From Jacaranda mimosifolia (Eukaryota; Streptophyta; Magnoliopsida; Lamiales; Bignoniaceae): a stretch of 64,000 nt of DNA. Both the position numbers and the translations under genes were made by a program. The stretch spans positions 23,658,391-23,722,390 of the forward strand of contig CM032126.1 in NCBI GenBank assembly GCA_018894105.1, in the 5' to 3' direction. Within the stretch, counting starts at the first letter, position 1. Every line of letters starts with the position of its first letter. This document shows positions 11,848 to 24,184 of this stretch, piece by piece. The notes beneath the pieces were generated by a model. It had not been told where the DNA came from. It did not search any database and was given only the letters and a program-made list of their open reading frames with translations.

Positions 11848-13265
11848 GTTAGTGGATCGAGCTCGATGCCACCATATGATAATGAGTTGGAGTTCAACTA
11901 AGGTTCACTTGGCACGCCTGGCAGTGATGTATCTGATGGAGTTGAAGATGTATTATTCATCGCAGATGTATTGTTGCCTAGTTTATACATTAACAAAATG
12001 CCACGCAACACATCCATGCTCTGTAGGGTAGATTGGGTTGGTAAGATAATGGATGGCCATCCTGAGTGATTCTACGACAACCTGCGCATAACGAAGCCCA
12101 CATTCATGTCATTGGTCCATGAATTAACCAGTTGTGGGCTCTTAACTCAAACACAATAGTGTTGGGTTTCACCTACTGAGGAGGTTGAAATGTTTATGCA
12201 GATAGTTGCGGACATCAGAGACAGAAGAATACCATGGAACGTTTCCAACAATCTTTGGAGACGGTTAACTGCTATGTACGTCATGTAATTAGGGTGCTTA
12301 ATATGTTAGCGCAGGAGCTCATAACTCTCCTAAATTTTAATAAGGTGCCCCATCAGATTAACTCGAATCCCGACTTCTTCCCGTATTTCAGGTATGGAAT
12401 ATATAAAGGATCAACTCTTAGTATACTATCCATCCAATAATCTTTTGTACCTAAACTTGTCACATTTAATCCATAGGGTGTGGTGGGCCCAATCGATGGC
12501 ACATTGGTTATGGCCTGGGTACCTGCCTGTAGATAGAACGTATATCGTTCCCGAAAAGAGAACGTCTCCCAAAATGTCCTCGTCATCGCCGTCTTTGACC
12601 AAATGTTTACGTATGTGTATGCGGGTTGGGAGGGGAGTGCCAATGATGCAAGGTCCTGCTGAACACAATCCAAAGTGACCCTGCATTTCTCTTTCCCTTA
12701 CTAGGTTTCATGATTCAATTATAATAACAGTACATATTAGTATATATGTGTCGTACAAATTTTATATTGTTCCACTACAGCCTGGACTACACTAATGCAA
12801 CATTTATCATATAAAGAAGTATTACCTCATCGATGCAGGATTCACGAACTATATGTGTTTCTTATCCCTCTATAGGCAGTCTTGGTTCCACCTCCAACAG
12901 TTCGATGGTGCCCCCATATATAGTGGGCTAAGGGAGCTGTTCAACCATCACCACGCTCGACTGAGGAATATTATAGAATGTACGTTTGGGATTCTTAAGA
13001 AGTGATTCCCATTTCTATCTTAGGGTATGCCGAGCTACATAGTTGCTCGACAGAGTGATATTGTAATTGCATGTTTTTGCGGTGCATAATTTCATCCGTA
13101 AGTTTAGTCGGGATAGCATATTCGTGACACCAGACCCTGAACTTGACCCTAAATTGGAAGACTTTCTACCACCATGGTCACTCGAGCCAGCAGGAGATAC
13201 ATGCACGGTCTGAATTTTGGGATGCTTTAGCACAATGGATGTGGGCTGGGAGGCATCAATGAGTT
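11848..13265 (+). pseudogene. PIF/Harbinger transposase remnant (DDE_Tnp_4 / HARBI1-like)
   Basis: A broken DDE transposase. An N-terminal region (RVDWVGKIMDGHPE, then RITKPTFMSLVHEL) is followed, over several frames, by VGPIDGTLVMAWVP near 12480. That is the first catalytic-Asp block (consensus GAIDGTH). Next come SQNVLVIAVFDQMFTYVYAG and WEGSANDAR near 12570-12650, then KYYLIDAGF and ELFNHHHARLRNIIECTFGI near 12820-12995, which hold the second Asp and final Glu, and a tail with HNFIRKFSRD. The order and spacing fit plant HARBI1-like transposases, which cut and paste into TWA targets. Multiple stops and frameshifts make it non-functional. I did not find its terminal repeats. Confidence 0.8.
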
Positions 13266-13529
13266 ACTATTGAATTCTTGATCCCAACATGTGGTTCTTG
13301 TTATATGTTTGTTGCTGCACATGTCCTATTTTAGAACTTCTTTTCATTACTTAATCTGTTGTACTGAACATTAGTGTTGCCACGTGCTAATACCGGATGT
13401 CTTATTATTTGTAAGTTTCATCACGTGTGAAATGTGTATTAATTATGTCTTTATAGTCGTACTGTAACATGACATAAATATTGTTCTGCAATTTATGTAA
13501 TGAGATGTTTGTTATGATTTTGCTGAAGG

Positions 13530-13720
13530 ATGAGTAGGTTCAATTCTCCTATGTGTGCATGCGGTGCCGGCCCCATGTTTGCCCTGATAGCCAGGATAGA
13601 GAGGAGCTACGGATGTTATTTTTTTAGATGCCCAGCTGGAGTTGAGCACCCACATAGCTTCATATGAGCAGATAATGGACCTGGGAAGGCAGCAAGTATG
13701 TATAGGCAATGTTCCCCATT
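13530..13720 (+). pseudogene. GRF-type zinc-finger fragment
   Basis: The plus-strand translation from about 13548 reads MCACGAGPMFALIAR, then SYGCYFFRCP, then HPHSFI and, after a stop, ADNG. The CxC...F/YFRCP...H/CxF..WAD layout resembles the small GRF zinc finger found in plant mobile-element proteins. Only one short domain is visible, one expected aromatic position is a stop codon, and the usual third Cys appears to be His. It is probably part of the decayed element around it. Confidence 0.4.
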
Positions 13721-14084
13721 CGGTGATGCCTTATCGCATGGTACTTATAGCACCTCTGTAGCTACATGTGTCTCTTATGGTGTTGCCTCGACGGGTGGCC
13801 CACCCTGCAATGAGCATAGTTTTGTGCACATTGATCAGTACACACCATCGCATTTAGCGCGTCATACATGGCTTATGTTGCTATTGCCCTTATGTGGTTG
13901 CTGTATATATATATTTTGTTTCTTTTTTTGATGCTCATACTCGCAGACTTAATTAAGATAGTATATATATGAGCATACTCTAGGTTGAAACTGCCAGGTT
14001 TATGTACTAACGTAGGACGTATTATTGGCTTGTCGCACTGTTTTGCAATATAATCAAATCTACTTGATACGGACCTTAGACCAT

Positions 14085-14600
14085 GTAGGTACGAATCAGG
14101 GTGCATCGATGGATAGTGCCAGCAACGACACTGTAAATATATGGGGCCTCGACATCGAGGAGCGCTTCATTTATATGCTTCTTGACGCTAAAACAATTGA
14201 TTCCCTGACGAATGAGCTGTACATATAGATATATATGCCCGACATAGCTAACAAACTTGGCAGACACTTTTAACGTCCATACACAACAGAATTTGTAAGG
14301 GAGAAATTTGTTGAGCTTAAAGAGCGCTACGACATTATGAAGGCGACCGTAAAAAATTCGGATGTCTTCTATGAGCCATCAATCGGTGATATTTTAGTGC
14401 CTATAATTATGCAACTGGAGCTCCAAGCAGTCAAAATAGTGTGCACTACCATATTTAAGTTATGATATTATATGATTATATGTGTTTCACAAGCAAGATT
14501 TGTTCTTTGATGTGTGCGCAGAGGTATCGACTTACTAAGCGTTATTGGCGATACACAGAGACTAGATACGACTTCCTATCTGAGATCTTTACGCTGCATG
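14085..14600 (+). pseudogene. Second Myb/SANT-like domain remnant with an intron-like gap
   Basis: The open frame includes MDSASNDTVNIWGLDIEERF, then IANKLGRHF and FVELKERYDIMKATVKNSDV. The Trp, the ERF helix and the LKERYDIMK block match the layout of plant Myb/SANT-like domains. An intron-like break (about 14462-14520, ending GTGCGCAG) is followed by RYDFLSEIFTLHDRP, the usual YD-LxEIF tail block. In-frame stops are present. It is a separate copy from the one at 10621-11610, implying a second element or an internal duplication. Confidence 0.5.
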
Positions 14601-15129
14601 ACAGGCCACAATGAATTGTCACTCGTCGTGCCAGCCCGAGAGACGTGATGATCAATTGTTAGGTCGGCAGGAATGCCCTATCATTGTATCACATTCAGGT
14701 GCATCATGCAGTTCTTTATGTTCGTAGGGGTCTTTTAAGCCTAACATCCCACGTTCTTGTTCTACTCGAGTTAGAGCAGATATGCCCATTGCCGCAGTCC
14801 GCGGCATCGATAGGGGTTCGCGAGTTGGCCCTGTCATATCATGGTCTGATATTGTTTGATGAATTAGCACGAGACTATCGAGACGACGTGACTCATCTCA
14901 CACGTGCCAAGTTAATATGGGTCGCACACTGGACCGACCACCTACATCATCTTAATTTCATTAATTTCTCCTTGTATAATTATGTACCTTACTGACTGTA
15001 CCCTAAATGAGTTTATGTACTACAGACTTGTTATTTGTTGTTGGTAATGTGTATTGTACGTGATGAATGTACATGCCATGTTTGTTGTTAAATATATTTA
15101 TAGACATCTTTAATTGGATCCCGATATTA

Positions 15130-15770
15130 ATAGTATGACCATAAACTATTCCATGATTATCCAATGGGACACCACCGACTCGTAATGTGCTTGTGTATGG
15201 TATATTTCATGATCCCCACTGGAGGGCTCCATAAGAGGCTATCCTAATCACATACTTGATGAATGTTGTACTCTCCCGTGATATCTCTAATAGGGAGGTC
15301 TTTGTAGATGAGTGCTCCCACATTGAACGCTATCTATCCAGGACGTTCAGGATGGAGGGGACAGTTGATGAAGTTAAGATGAAGATTCAGCAGCTGCGTG
15401 GCCGCTACAATGCATTTATGGAGTACATGACTACACATAGGGTGTAGTACAATGCCGACACCATGGTGGTGCATGTTGACGCACAATATTAGGTGTATGT
15501 TGGGAATGTAAGTTAAATTTACCATTTTTTTTCATTTAAGATATTATATGTACATATATACACGGCTCACAGCACACATTAAAAATTGTAATGTACCTCG
15601 TTTAAGAGACTATCAGACAAAGCTATTTTCGTGTATTCTGAAAGCCCCTTTACATCCCGCTACTGTACATATTTACCAACAGATGTGCGGCCGACCTATC
15701 CTATGGTGGGACAACAGGAGATGCATCAGCACTCGCCACTGGCACCTAGGACCCGTGTGAGGTTCGATAA
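15130..15770 (+). pseudogene. Third Myb/SANT-like domain remnant
   Basis: The frame starting at 15256 (MMNVVLSRDISNREVFVDEC) continues with ERYLSRTFRMEGTVDEVKMK, LRGRYNAFMEYMTTHRV, a stop, then YNADTMVVHVDAQY. This follows the second-helix plus YN-DT--V-AD-- pattern of Myb/SANT-like transposon proteins. It is interrupted by stops and has no intact start. A further weak segment to about 15760 may be its C-terminal tail. Confidence 0.4.
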
Positions 15771-16209
15771 TTGATGGCATACTTGATGGCTTCTCTTCAG
15801 ATTGCTCCCCCCAACCACGATGTTTGATTTATGTTATGTAGCATTTGCAAACATAAATAATATTGTTAGAAACTCATATCTTTTAATTGCCCGTCATGAT
15901 ATAGATGGATGGTATGCTAAAAACTTTCATATGTCTTTGTGATTCGTACTTGTTGGGCCATCAATTGTTCTTTGGGAGTGTTGTTGTACTTTCTTTGTGT
16001 GTACTAACTTATTGTTATGCTTTATATTATACCAATTTATTTGCTACTGTTGATATTCTTATATCATAATTTTTAATTTCTGCGCCCGTGTCTTGAAGCT
16101 GACTTTTGTTTGGAATTTTTTTTATTTTTTATTTTTTTTTCCGGTGTAAAACATACTTCATGTATTATACAAATACTCCTTCTTTTTTTATCCAACTAAC
16201 TCAAACTTC

Positions 16210-16254
<45 letters not shown>

Positions 16255-16300
16255 CGACACAAACAAATCCATAAAATATTATAATACAACCCACTTAATC
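15771..16300. other. AT-rich DNA with (TAA)n microsatellite
   Basis: No gene is seen. An uninterrupted (TAA)n run of about 14 units occupies 16211-16253 next to a TGTTTGG-type MITE. Confidence 0.7.
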
Positions 16301-16329
16301 ATTTATCCAATTATTACAAATTTACAACA

Positions 16330-16690
16330 TAATCACATCCATTCACTACATATATATATACAACATATTTTATTATTATCCTTATGTTTAAAAAAAATTC
16401 ATTTAAATACATTTTCACCCCCAAACACCAACATAAAAGCATTGATTTAACATATACTGTATAAAATTTCTCATACAAAATATAACCAAACATATCAAAA
16501 CTCCCCAAACCCATTTTTAAACTATTCTCCAAAATATAAACAAACATCAATCACATTCCTCAGGAACCCCAACTTTCATTTCACATTCTCTAACAATTCT
16601 TTCAACATTCATTCCCCAAAAACACACAGTAAACATGTAATAAAATCAAACAAAAAATACAACCAAACATTACCTTAGTCATTGGTCTTG
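16330..16690 (-). mobile_element. TGTTTGG-type MITE, copy A (minus orientation)
   Basis: Read on the minus strand it begins GGTAATGTTTGGTTGTATTT. It has the same order of blocks as 17567-17960 and 33928-34266: GTTTGATTTTATTA, TTTTGG(G)GAATG, GGAGAATGTGAAAT, TTAAATCAATGCTTTT and GGGGTGAAAATG. Three diverged copies in two orientations indicate a dispersed non-autonomous family. Its far end near 16330 is uncertain and no target duplication was assigned. Confidence 0.55.
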
Positions 16691-18003
16691 GTCCTAGTCC
16701 TTCCAAATTTATTACTTCTACTTTCCTTTATAAGTTTGCTTTATTTGAAGTAGAAAAATATAGTTTTTAGTTTAAAATAATAATTTGATGATGTCAATAG
16801 CCCTCAATCGAAGATTAAAATTTTGATATTATCTAAAGTTTCATGCTTGCTACATAAGAGCTTTAATTTTTAGATGAACGAAATATTTGGTAAAATATAA
16901 TATCCATTCCTTTTTTTTCTTTTTTTTTTTTATTATTTTTCTGACAAAGACAAAACATTGAAGAAAGCGGCCAGGCCGTCAGAATTGTTTAATTGAAGAG
17001 AAGCATCCCAGCAAAAAACATATGCCCGCCGTCGATATGCTCAGCCCAAAAAGAACGTTTTGTCGTAAATAAGGCTGTTAATGAATTGAATATGAATTCA
17101 AATTCGATCTGCATTTGATTTGAATTTTAAAATTTTTATCTGATTAAAATATCTGATGAATCAAATCCTATTATAAATATTTGTAATTTGAAATAAGTGG
17201 ATCGGATATGAAATTAAGTAACCCGATCCGTTAAAGATCTGAATCCGAACTTTAATATTTTTTTATTAAATTAATACTCTGATATATAATATTAACAAAG
17301 ATTTTAAACTAAAATCTATATATTATATTGACCTAATATCTATATTAATGTCTATATTATACTATTAATATTGATTATGTAACCTAAAAAATAAAAGGGA
17401 TATTGATAAAATGTCAAATATAATAACATATAATAGTTCATCTATGCATTAATATAATGTGAAATAGAAATTTAGTATTCAAATATTTAACTTTTGGACT
17501 AATATATAATAAAAAGTTGTTTAAAATTCAAATATAACATATATTTACTTTATAAATACAATGGTAATGTTTGGATATGAATTGTATGTTTTGGATTATA
17601 TATTTTGGGAGAATGAGCTTTGGGAGTGGGATTGGAGAATGTGAAATTTGTGTTGGGGAATATGATGTATGTTTGTTTATGTTTTGGGAATAGTTAGAAA
17701 ATTATTTTGTGGAATTTTTTGTTTATGTTTTGGGAGGAGACAATTTCTACAGTAACAATTAAATCAATATTGGGAGGAGACAATTTCTACTGTAACAGTT
17801 AAATCAATACTTTTTTGTTGAGTTTTTAGGGTGAAAATGAAATTGAATAATATTTTTTATTATAAAATAATAATAAAATATATAATATGTATATGTGATG
17901 ATTGAATATAATTTTTTAATTCTAAAAATAATGATAAAATATTATGATATGTATATATATGTATATGGGGTTTTTGATAATAAGATAATTGACTTGAAGG
18001 GGT

Positions 18004-18766
18004 TGTTCACACAAATTTCGTCGTATGAAAAATTAAATCACAAGACAAACAAAAATAATGGACAAATTGAGTTTATATTAAAGAATATATGAGAATTACA
18101 ATTTATCAGAGAAAAAAATATAAATTCCCTAACAAAACTAATCCCCTGATTCTTCTCCCAATATATGATCCAAGGGCTTAAAGCTTGTTCTTGGATATAT
18201 GGTGTAGTATCATTTGACTTGGTAAAAGACACTACGGAATTTCTTTGAACTCGAATCTTGATTTCGAGATCAAAGGACTTGATGACTTGATGCTTTGAAG
18301 AAGTATAGGACTTCGCGGTAGCAATATGTCGTCGCAACAGAAAATTGAAAACTTGAAGACTTGAGTCTCTAATCATCCCCTTTATATAGGTGCTCAGCAG
18401 GAGAATTCGAAATGACTTGAACTCATTTGATAATTATCTCTTTGATGTACATTTAAAAGATAATATCAAACATTATTGACTTGATTGGTCCACGTACATA
18501 AATGCGCCACGTGTCCCAACTTGATTAGCTTGAGAGTGGTGGGCCACCAGACTTGATTTAATTGACATGATATATCTTCATCTCAACACTTGTCAACATT
18601 TGATTTGTATAAAATAAATATCAGAATATTAATTAAAGTTAACCATTTATCATTTGGAATTAAATTTAATAAATTCCAATATATAAATAGAAAATTTTAA
18701 ATTAATAATTAATATATTATTTACACATGTCATTTTTCAATTGGTCCAAAAATTAAGCCGTCTACA
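18004..18766 (-). repeat. 3' LTR of the Gypsy element
   Basis: 763 bp. On the minus strand it starts TGTAGACGGC and ends TGTGTGAACA, giving TG...CA ends. A TATA-like CCTATATAAAG lies at about 18380-18390 and a G-box core CACGTG at about 18508-18513, both also present in the 5' LTR. It lacks a 68-bp insert found in the other LTR. Confidence 0.9.
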
Positions 18767-18780
18767 AATGCCCCCTTGAG
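18767..18780 (-). other. Polypurine tract of the Gypsy element
   Basis: On the minus strand CTCAAGGGGGCATT sits immediately before the 3' LTR start TGTAGA. It is the expected plus-strand priming site for reverse transcription. Confidence 0.75.
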
Positions 18781-19980
18781 ACTTGTTCACGAACAATATC
18801 TTCCAATACATTTTTGAGTGAATAAGTCATGATAATTATTATATATATATATATATTTAAATACATATATATAACATATGGGCTTTTAAAGTATATATAT
18901 GTATATAGATATGTATATTTAAATACATGTATATATATATATGTATATAACATATGAACCTTCAATATATAAATATATATAAACCATATACATATACATA
19001 CATATATATATATATATATATAGCAGCCATTTGGGAAACCACATGGTTTTCCCATTCTTGCAAATGGAAAATAAATTCCATAAAGCTCCAGCATCACGTA
19101 CGTCTGCCTGTGGCCAAGCAACAAATTTCATTTCACCCATGCCTGGGTCCCAGTTTTTATTTCTCGTTCCTCATGCATTTTTTTTAAAATTCAATTGGCA
19201 TAATTCCATTCCTTTTCTTGCTATCCTTGTATGGTCAATATACATATTCACATGTATGGTCCACAACCACTACAAAATCACCCAAAATCCTTTAATTTCT
19301 TTAACTTTGGCAAGGAACCACCGACCTAAACTCATATGCTGCTGTAGTTGAAAATCGTAAAAGCCGAGAGACTATCTCCAATAAAATTTGATCTTGCTGG
19401 TTCTGCTGTAACCAAAAAAAATCATGAAAGACCAAAAAGCCCACTTTATTCAAAACTCTGGTTGAATGAGAGTTTGCCGGGGCTTGAAGTTCTTCCGAAA
19501 AAGAAAACCATTCTGAGTTAAACTCCTTATTGTACTTGGACTACAACTCTTTAGAACAAAAATATATAAAGGAATGTTGATCACTCTGCCATGTATAGCT
19601 AAAAAACTGATTTTGGGATTGTTGTGGTATATTCATCTATCTAATAAGGGACATCTTTTTCCTCTTAATTCCTGCACATCAACTGTTCAAAGAAAATAAT
19701 CATAGAGTTTTCCATTCCAACATGGCTCAAAAGAGAATTGCTTGGGCTCCCTCATCATTCATTAATAAAAAAAAATCCTTATCAACACATAGCAAATACA
19801 CAAATTTTTGAAGACTTCAAGTAAGTCATCAAATTGATGGGCGCTCCTGTGATCATTCCACTTTCTTCTTCATTCCTTTTCTCCCCCCCTCTTTTTTTCT
19901 TTTAGATACTTTCTTACCTTAATTTTTTTTTTCTCTTCTCTTTTCTTTTCTTTTGCAGCATAAGAAACATAGCCCATTCT
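18781..19980. other. 3' untranslated spacer of the Gypsy element
   Basis: Between the polypurine tract and the opposite-strand ORF. It contains long AT/ATAC dinucleotide-rich tracts (18839-19022) that force Tyr/Ile-rich spurious frames on both strands. No coding sequence is supported. Confidence 0.6.
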
Positions 19981-20279
19981 TAATCAACTCGTGAGCATGT
20001 ATATCGAGGATCACACAGAATCATCTCTATGCATTATCATTGGGAGTGACAAAGACACCCTCAAAGTCAAAAGTACTAGATTGGTTATCCATAAATCGGC
20101 CAACGATGTTCTTCGTTCCATACCTTGACCTCTCAATAATTCCATGCATATTCAAGAGTGGTCCGAAGAGGCAACCAAGGAAGTGATTGATCCACGTTTT
20201 GGCATCACATCTCGTTCTAAGATACTCATCTTGAAGTCCTCTCTTCATGATGCCAAAGCAAATAGCTCAGAATTTTCAT

Positions 20280-22022
20280 TTGCAGGTTATCATTCCAACA
20301 TTAATGGCGCTCAGTGAGAATTCCTGCATCAAGGTTTGGCGAAGTATCTTTTCATGTAGGTTATTGGGAATGGACGGAAGATGTGTTAGGCCCTCATGCA
20401 GATGTTCTTCGTGAAGCTAGGATCTATGCAGCAGTCCATGCCTCGCTTTTCACATAAGTCTGCCATAAGAACATCATCTAAGCATTCCTTGAGCTATGGT
20501 GCTCTTCCACGAATACTTTGCACACTGCAACTGGTGAATTTTCAATTTCTTTATGGGATCTTCGTGTACTTGGTGGATTATCTATCTGTGGAGGTTTCTA
20601 TGACGAAGCTATCCCCATTGCAAAAGAAGTACTTGGTGATGATAGACATGGCCCTTCTCAACCATGAAGCTGCAAATATCTATTCCTGGCTTATCATATG
20701 CTTCCAAAGGACTCTGATGGTGTTCCTATTTCTAATTAGATTAACTTTTGGTTTAAAAGACCAACTAGATATGCAGAGCTACCTTTGAGGTCTTCCCAGA
20801 AAAGGTCTGCTGAGCCAAAGATCTCTCACAATCCTTGTGGAAGAATCGATGCATCACTTTGGCCTCGTACCAAGGAATATAATGAGCCCTTTATGATGTT
20901 GGAGGTTGAAGAGGATGTTGGAGAAGAGACCTACTTGGCTGTCTTCCTGTCATGTTGGCTATACAGCTTTGTTCTACCACATTGCCAAGCAAACATAATT
21001 CATGCTACTGTTTTCAAGGTTGCTAGTAGAATGTCAAACGGTGCTTGCTTTTCTCTTGTAGTTCCTATATTGGCGGGCATCTATTGTGGTTTGAGGAATA
21101 TATCAACTTCATCAAATCTTTAGGAATCTTCTTCTATCTTTCCCATTCATTATGTCCACAGTTGGATTTGGCACTACCTTGGCACTCGTTTTTTTATCTA
21201 AGATTGATGTAGAAGAGTCGAGATGGTTAAATATACGGGGGAGAACATGGCCAGATATTTTGATCTTTTAGAGGCACGGGATTTGTTTCTCAGTATTAAC
21301 TCTTCAACCATTCAAAATCTATGCTTATTTCCACGCAAACAGTTCACAGTAATAGATGGCCCATGCATATCAAATACTTATAAAGACCTTTTTGTGGCTT
21401 TACGTTCTAGCTATTTGGCATTCCGATGCGGAAAATAGCATATCATCGAAACTTATAGCCCTCATCGATTCAGTTGGCAATGTGGATTTTGTCAACACAT
21501 CCTGAGTAAGTTAAAGAAAGAGATCTACACTTGTGATTTGCATGAGCTTGTTCAACTTTGGCGATCATGTACCTTACTGAACACATCTAATAAACTTATC
21601 ATTCTTGGCAATACTTCTTCCTTTCCATTGGCCACAAAGGAGTATGCGGATTGTTGGGACAAACACTGGAAGGCCTCTCAAATAAAAGGTACTAAAATTG
21701 TTCTCAAAGTCAATCAGAAAGATGTGGAATCAACTTCTGGTCAACTCAATCAACTTGGGGAGAGAATTGAACATCATGCATCTGAGTCTAGGCATCATAG
21801 AAAGAATCCATCTCATCCTAAACAAGCCTTAATGAAAGATTCCACAAATAACCCCGCAGCTTCACATCTTCAAGATCCTATTGTTTCAAGACAAGTTCGA
21901 GGAGGGAGTTTGGAGCCTAAGGAGTATAACATTGCTGACCATACCAAAGTCTATATAATAGACGTTATAGCTTACTCAATGTTTCATCCCCTACTGATGC
22001 TCCATTGGAAGGAAATGAAATA
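20280..22022 (+). pseudogene. Plant mobile domain (PMD-like) ORF, antisense to the Gypsy element
   Basis: The plus-strand translation gives, across shifted frames, VSFHVGYWEWTEDVLG, DVLREARIYAAVHASLF, ISLWDLRVLGGLSICGGFYD, SCKYLFLAYHML, FWFKRPTRYAELPL, then an open 112-codon frame with FLSCWLYSFVLPHC and LVVPILAGIYCGLRNIS. Further open frames (21223-21438, 21538-22023) carry LFVALRSSYLAFRCGK and KEYADCWDKHWKASQ. This order resembles the plant mobile domain (aminotransferase-like mobile domain), found both in host proteins and in transposons; its biochemical role is unclear. It runs opposite to gag-pol, downstream of integrase. From what I recall, antisense extra ORFs are a known Tat-lineage feature. 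Frameshifts and stops make it a pseudogene here. Confidence 0.65.
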
Positions 22023-23210
22023 ATCTCTGCACTTTCTTGCTCAAATGATGACTTTAGCAACCAATGAATTCTCAAGAAGAAACCAAAGGTTTTGGATTTA
22101 GATAACATCAGTATTAATTCAAATTTCTTTGCAGATGTCCTAAGTTCTTCTTTACCTTTGGATGAATTAGCAAAATATGTAAAGTTATTATATTTATTTA
22201 TTTTTTTACATATATATTTGCCAATTCTCTACACTAATCTATCTCTCTCTCTTTTTAGCTTGCAAATATTGAGATACCAATCCCAATTACATCAGAAGGT
22301 AGTATTAGTTCAATAAAAATGGGGCTAATCCTTTTGATTTGCTTGAAAAAACCACTCCTCAACCTCTTGATGATGGGATACAAGCTACTTATGACACTGC
22401 TAATTCCAACAAGTGACCAAAGGTGACATTACCTGAAATTGCAAATGACAAGGCTTTTGCCGATAAAGACAAGCCTAAAAAGACATTTGAAGCTCCATCT
22501 TGTGTATTTCCAGTTGCTGAAGTTTCTGAATTTTGTCCTCAAGTTTTAAAGACTGAAGCTGAGCAGATGTTACTCAAATTCTATTGGGAACGAATATGTC
22601 AAAGAATCATGAAAACTCCATTTGAGCAACTTTCAGAGATAAAACCAACAATTGATGATTTGATTGCAGAGATGAAGTTATACATGAAAAACACATCATC
22701 TTTGGAGAACCATATGAGATCTTTCTTCGAGGGCGTTTCCAACTAGACAAAAGTTAAGTCAAATTCAATTTAAAAAGAAACACAAGAAACTCATGAGAAA
22801 GTCCTATTTTTTGCGCAACAGGATCTCTTTGAGGCTGAGACAATAGAAAGTAAAAGAGTTGAAGAAGTTAATGGTCTAAAAAATGAACTTCTTCAAATCA
22901 CCCAACAGCAAGAGGAATTGAGAACATAACTTACCGAGTTAAGCAGTAAGGAAAAATTTGCAAACTCATCACTCCACAAGGCTGAAGAAAACTTATCCAC
23001 TATTAAGAGAGAAGTAGCCACTAAAAGAGATAAAGTTTCAAAGCTTGAAGATACTCCATTTTTGACTGATCAAGAGGTTGAAGCTTTAAAGAGGATGGAG
23101 GCACTACTTGAAGAATCTCGCAAAGAACTAATAGCTTTTGATATACTCGCATGTGCACTTAGATACTTAGCATTTATTTATTTATTTGTTTTTTTTTGGC
23201 ACAATTGATG
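22023..23210 (+). pseudogene. C-terminal, intron-containing coiled-coil part of the antisense PMD ORF
   Basis: The open sequence DVLSSSLPLDELAKY ends at a GT donor (22179) and resumes after TTTTTAG (22258) with LANIEIPIPITSEGSISSI, an 80-bp intron with a pyrimidine-rich tail. A 107-codon frame (22423-22746) includes EIKPTIDDLIAEMKLYMKN. After a stop comes a Glu/Lys/Leu-rich stretch (VEEVNGLKNELLQITQQQEE, then LTDQEVEALKRMEALLEESR) predicted to form a coiled coil, ending near 23208. A spliceosomal intron on the strand opposite to the retroelement implies this ORF was expressed from its own strand at some time. Confidence 0.5.
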
Positions 23211-23399
23211 TAAAAGAACACTTGATTACTATATATGCAATAAAAAGTTGTTCTTTTTTTTTTTTATGAATTCTCCCTATGCTTTTTATTTTATTTAGTA
23301 TTTCTTCAAATTGATGCCAACTTCAAAGAAAAATTACCTTACATGCCCCCAACAACGAAGTGGAATAAACTTACTTAAGTTTCTGAGTAAAACTAGCTA

Positions 23400-23775
23400 T
23401 CTAATGAATTGAACTTGAAAATGATCAAAGCTTCTTCCAGTGATATATTTGAACTTGATAAACCATCCAGAATTACTCCAATGATTTGATTGAACTTGAG
23501 AAGTAAGTCATCCAAATTTGCTCAATGATATGATTGAACTTGGGAAGTCCTCAAAACTTATTCCAGTGATGTGATTGAACTTGGCAAGCCATTCAAACTT
23601 ATTCTAGTGATATGGTTGAACTTGGCAAGCAATCCAAACTTGTCCAAATGATGTGATTGAACTCGGGAAATAATTCATCCACATTTGATCCAATGATATG
23701 ATTAACTTGTGAAGCCATCCAAACAAACAACGCCCATTTTTTTTAATGTGATTGAACTTGGGAAATAACTCCCAA
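23400..23775. repeat. Degenerate ~50-bp tandem repeats (TGATTGAACTTGGGAAG)
   Basis: Seven or eight imperfect units containing AATGATRTGATTGAACTTGG followed by a variable ATCCAAACTT segment. They lie between the antisense ORF and pol, where Tat elements often carry minisatellite-like arrays. Confidence 0.8.
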
Positions 23776-23854
23776 GCTGCCTACATACCCCAACAAGGGG
23801 ATCAAGTCATTACATAGTTCAAAGTAAACATTTCTTTTTTTTGGGGGGGGGTGC

Positions 23855-24080
23855 TGTTCACAATTTATACTTATGTGGGCCAGGAGTATCCATTACTTAA
23901 CCATCTTGGACTAGGTGGGGCATTTAATATTTTAGCCACAAAATAAATTTAGTGGGGAAAGTTAGCAATTTAACCACATGCACTACCTTTGGTGGGAAAA
24001 GCTAGCAATTTAACCACATGCACTGCCTTTGGTGGTTACCGTACACAATTTATACTCATGCGGGCCAGGAGTAACATGCA
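23855..24080. repeat. Local direct duplications next to integrase
   Basis: GCAATTTAACCACATGCACT followed by RCCTTTGGTGG occurs twice, about 41 bp apart (from about 23967 and 24008). CACAATTTATACTYATG followed by YGGGCCAGGAGTA occurs at about 23859 and 24045. These flank the 3' end of pol. Confidence 0.75.
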
Positions 24081-24184
24081 GTTTAGGCTCGTGCATCAAG
24101 GAGCAAACTTCTTCATGGGTAATATCGCTTCAAAAACTTGCCATTTATGGGGCTTGTGCACAATCCATCTTTGTCAACCAACTT

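Noticed and set aside
18762..19187. Tyr/Ile-rich open frames on both strands
   Set aside because: Forced by AT/ATAC dinucleotide repeats in the retrotransposon 3' spacer.
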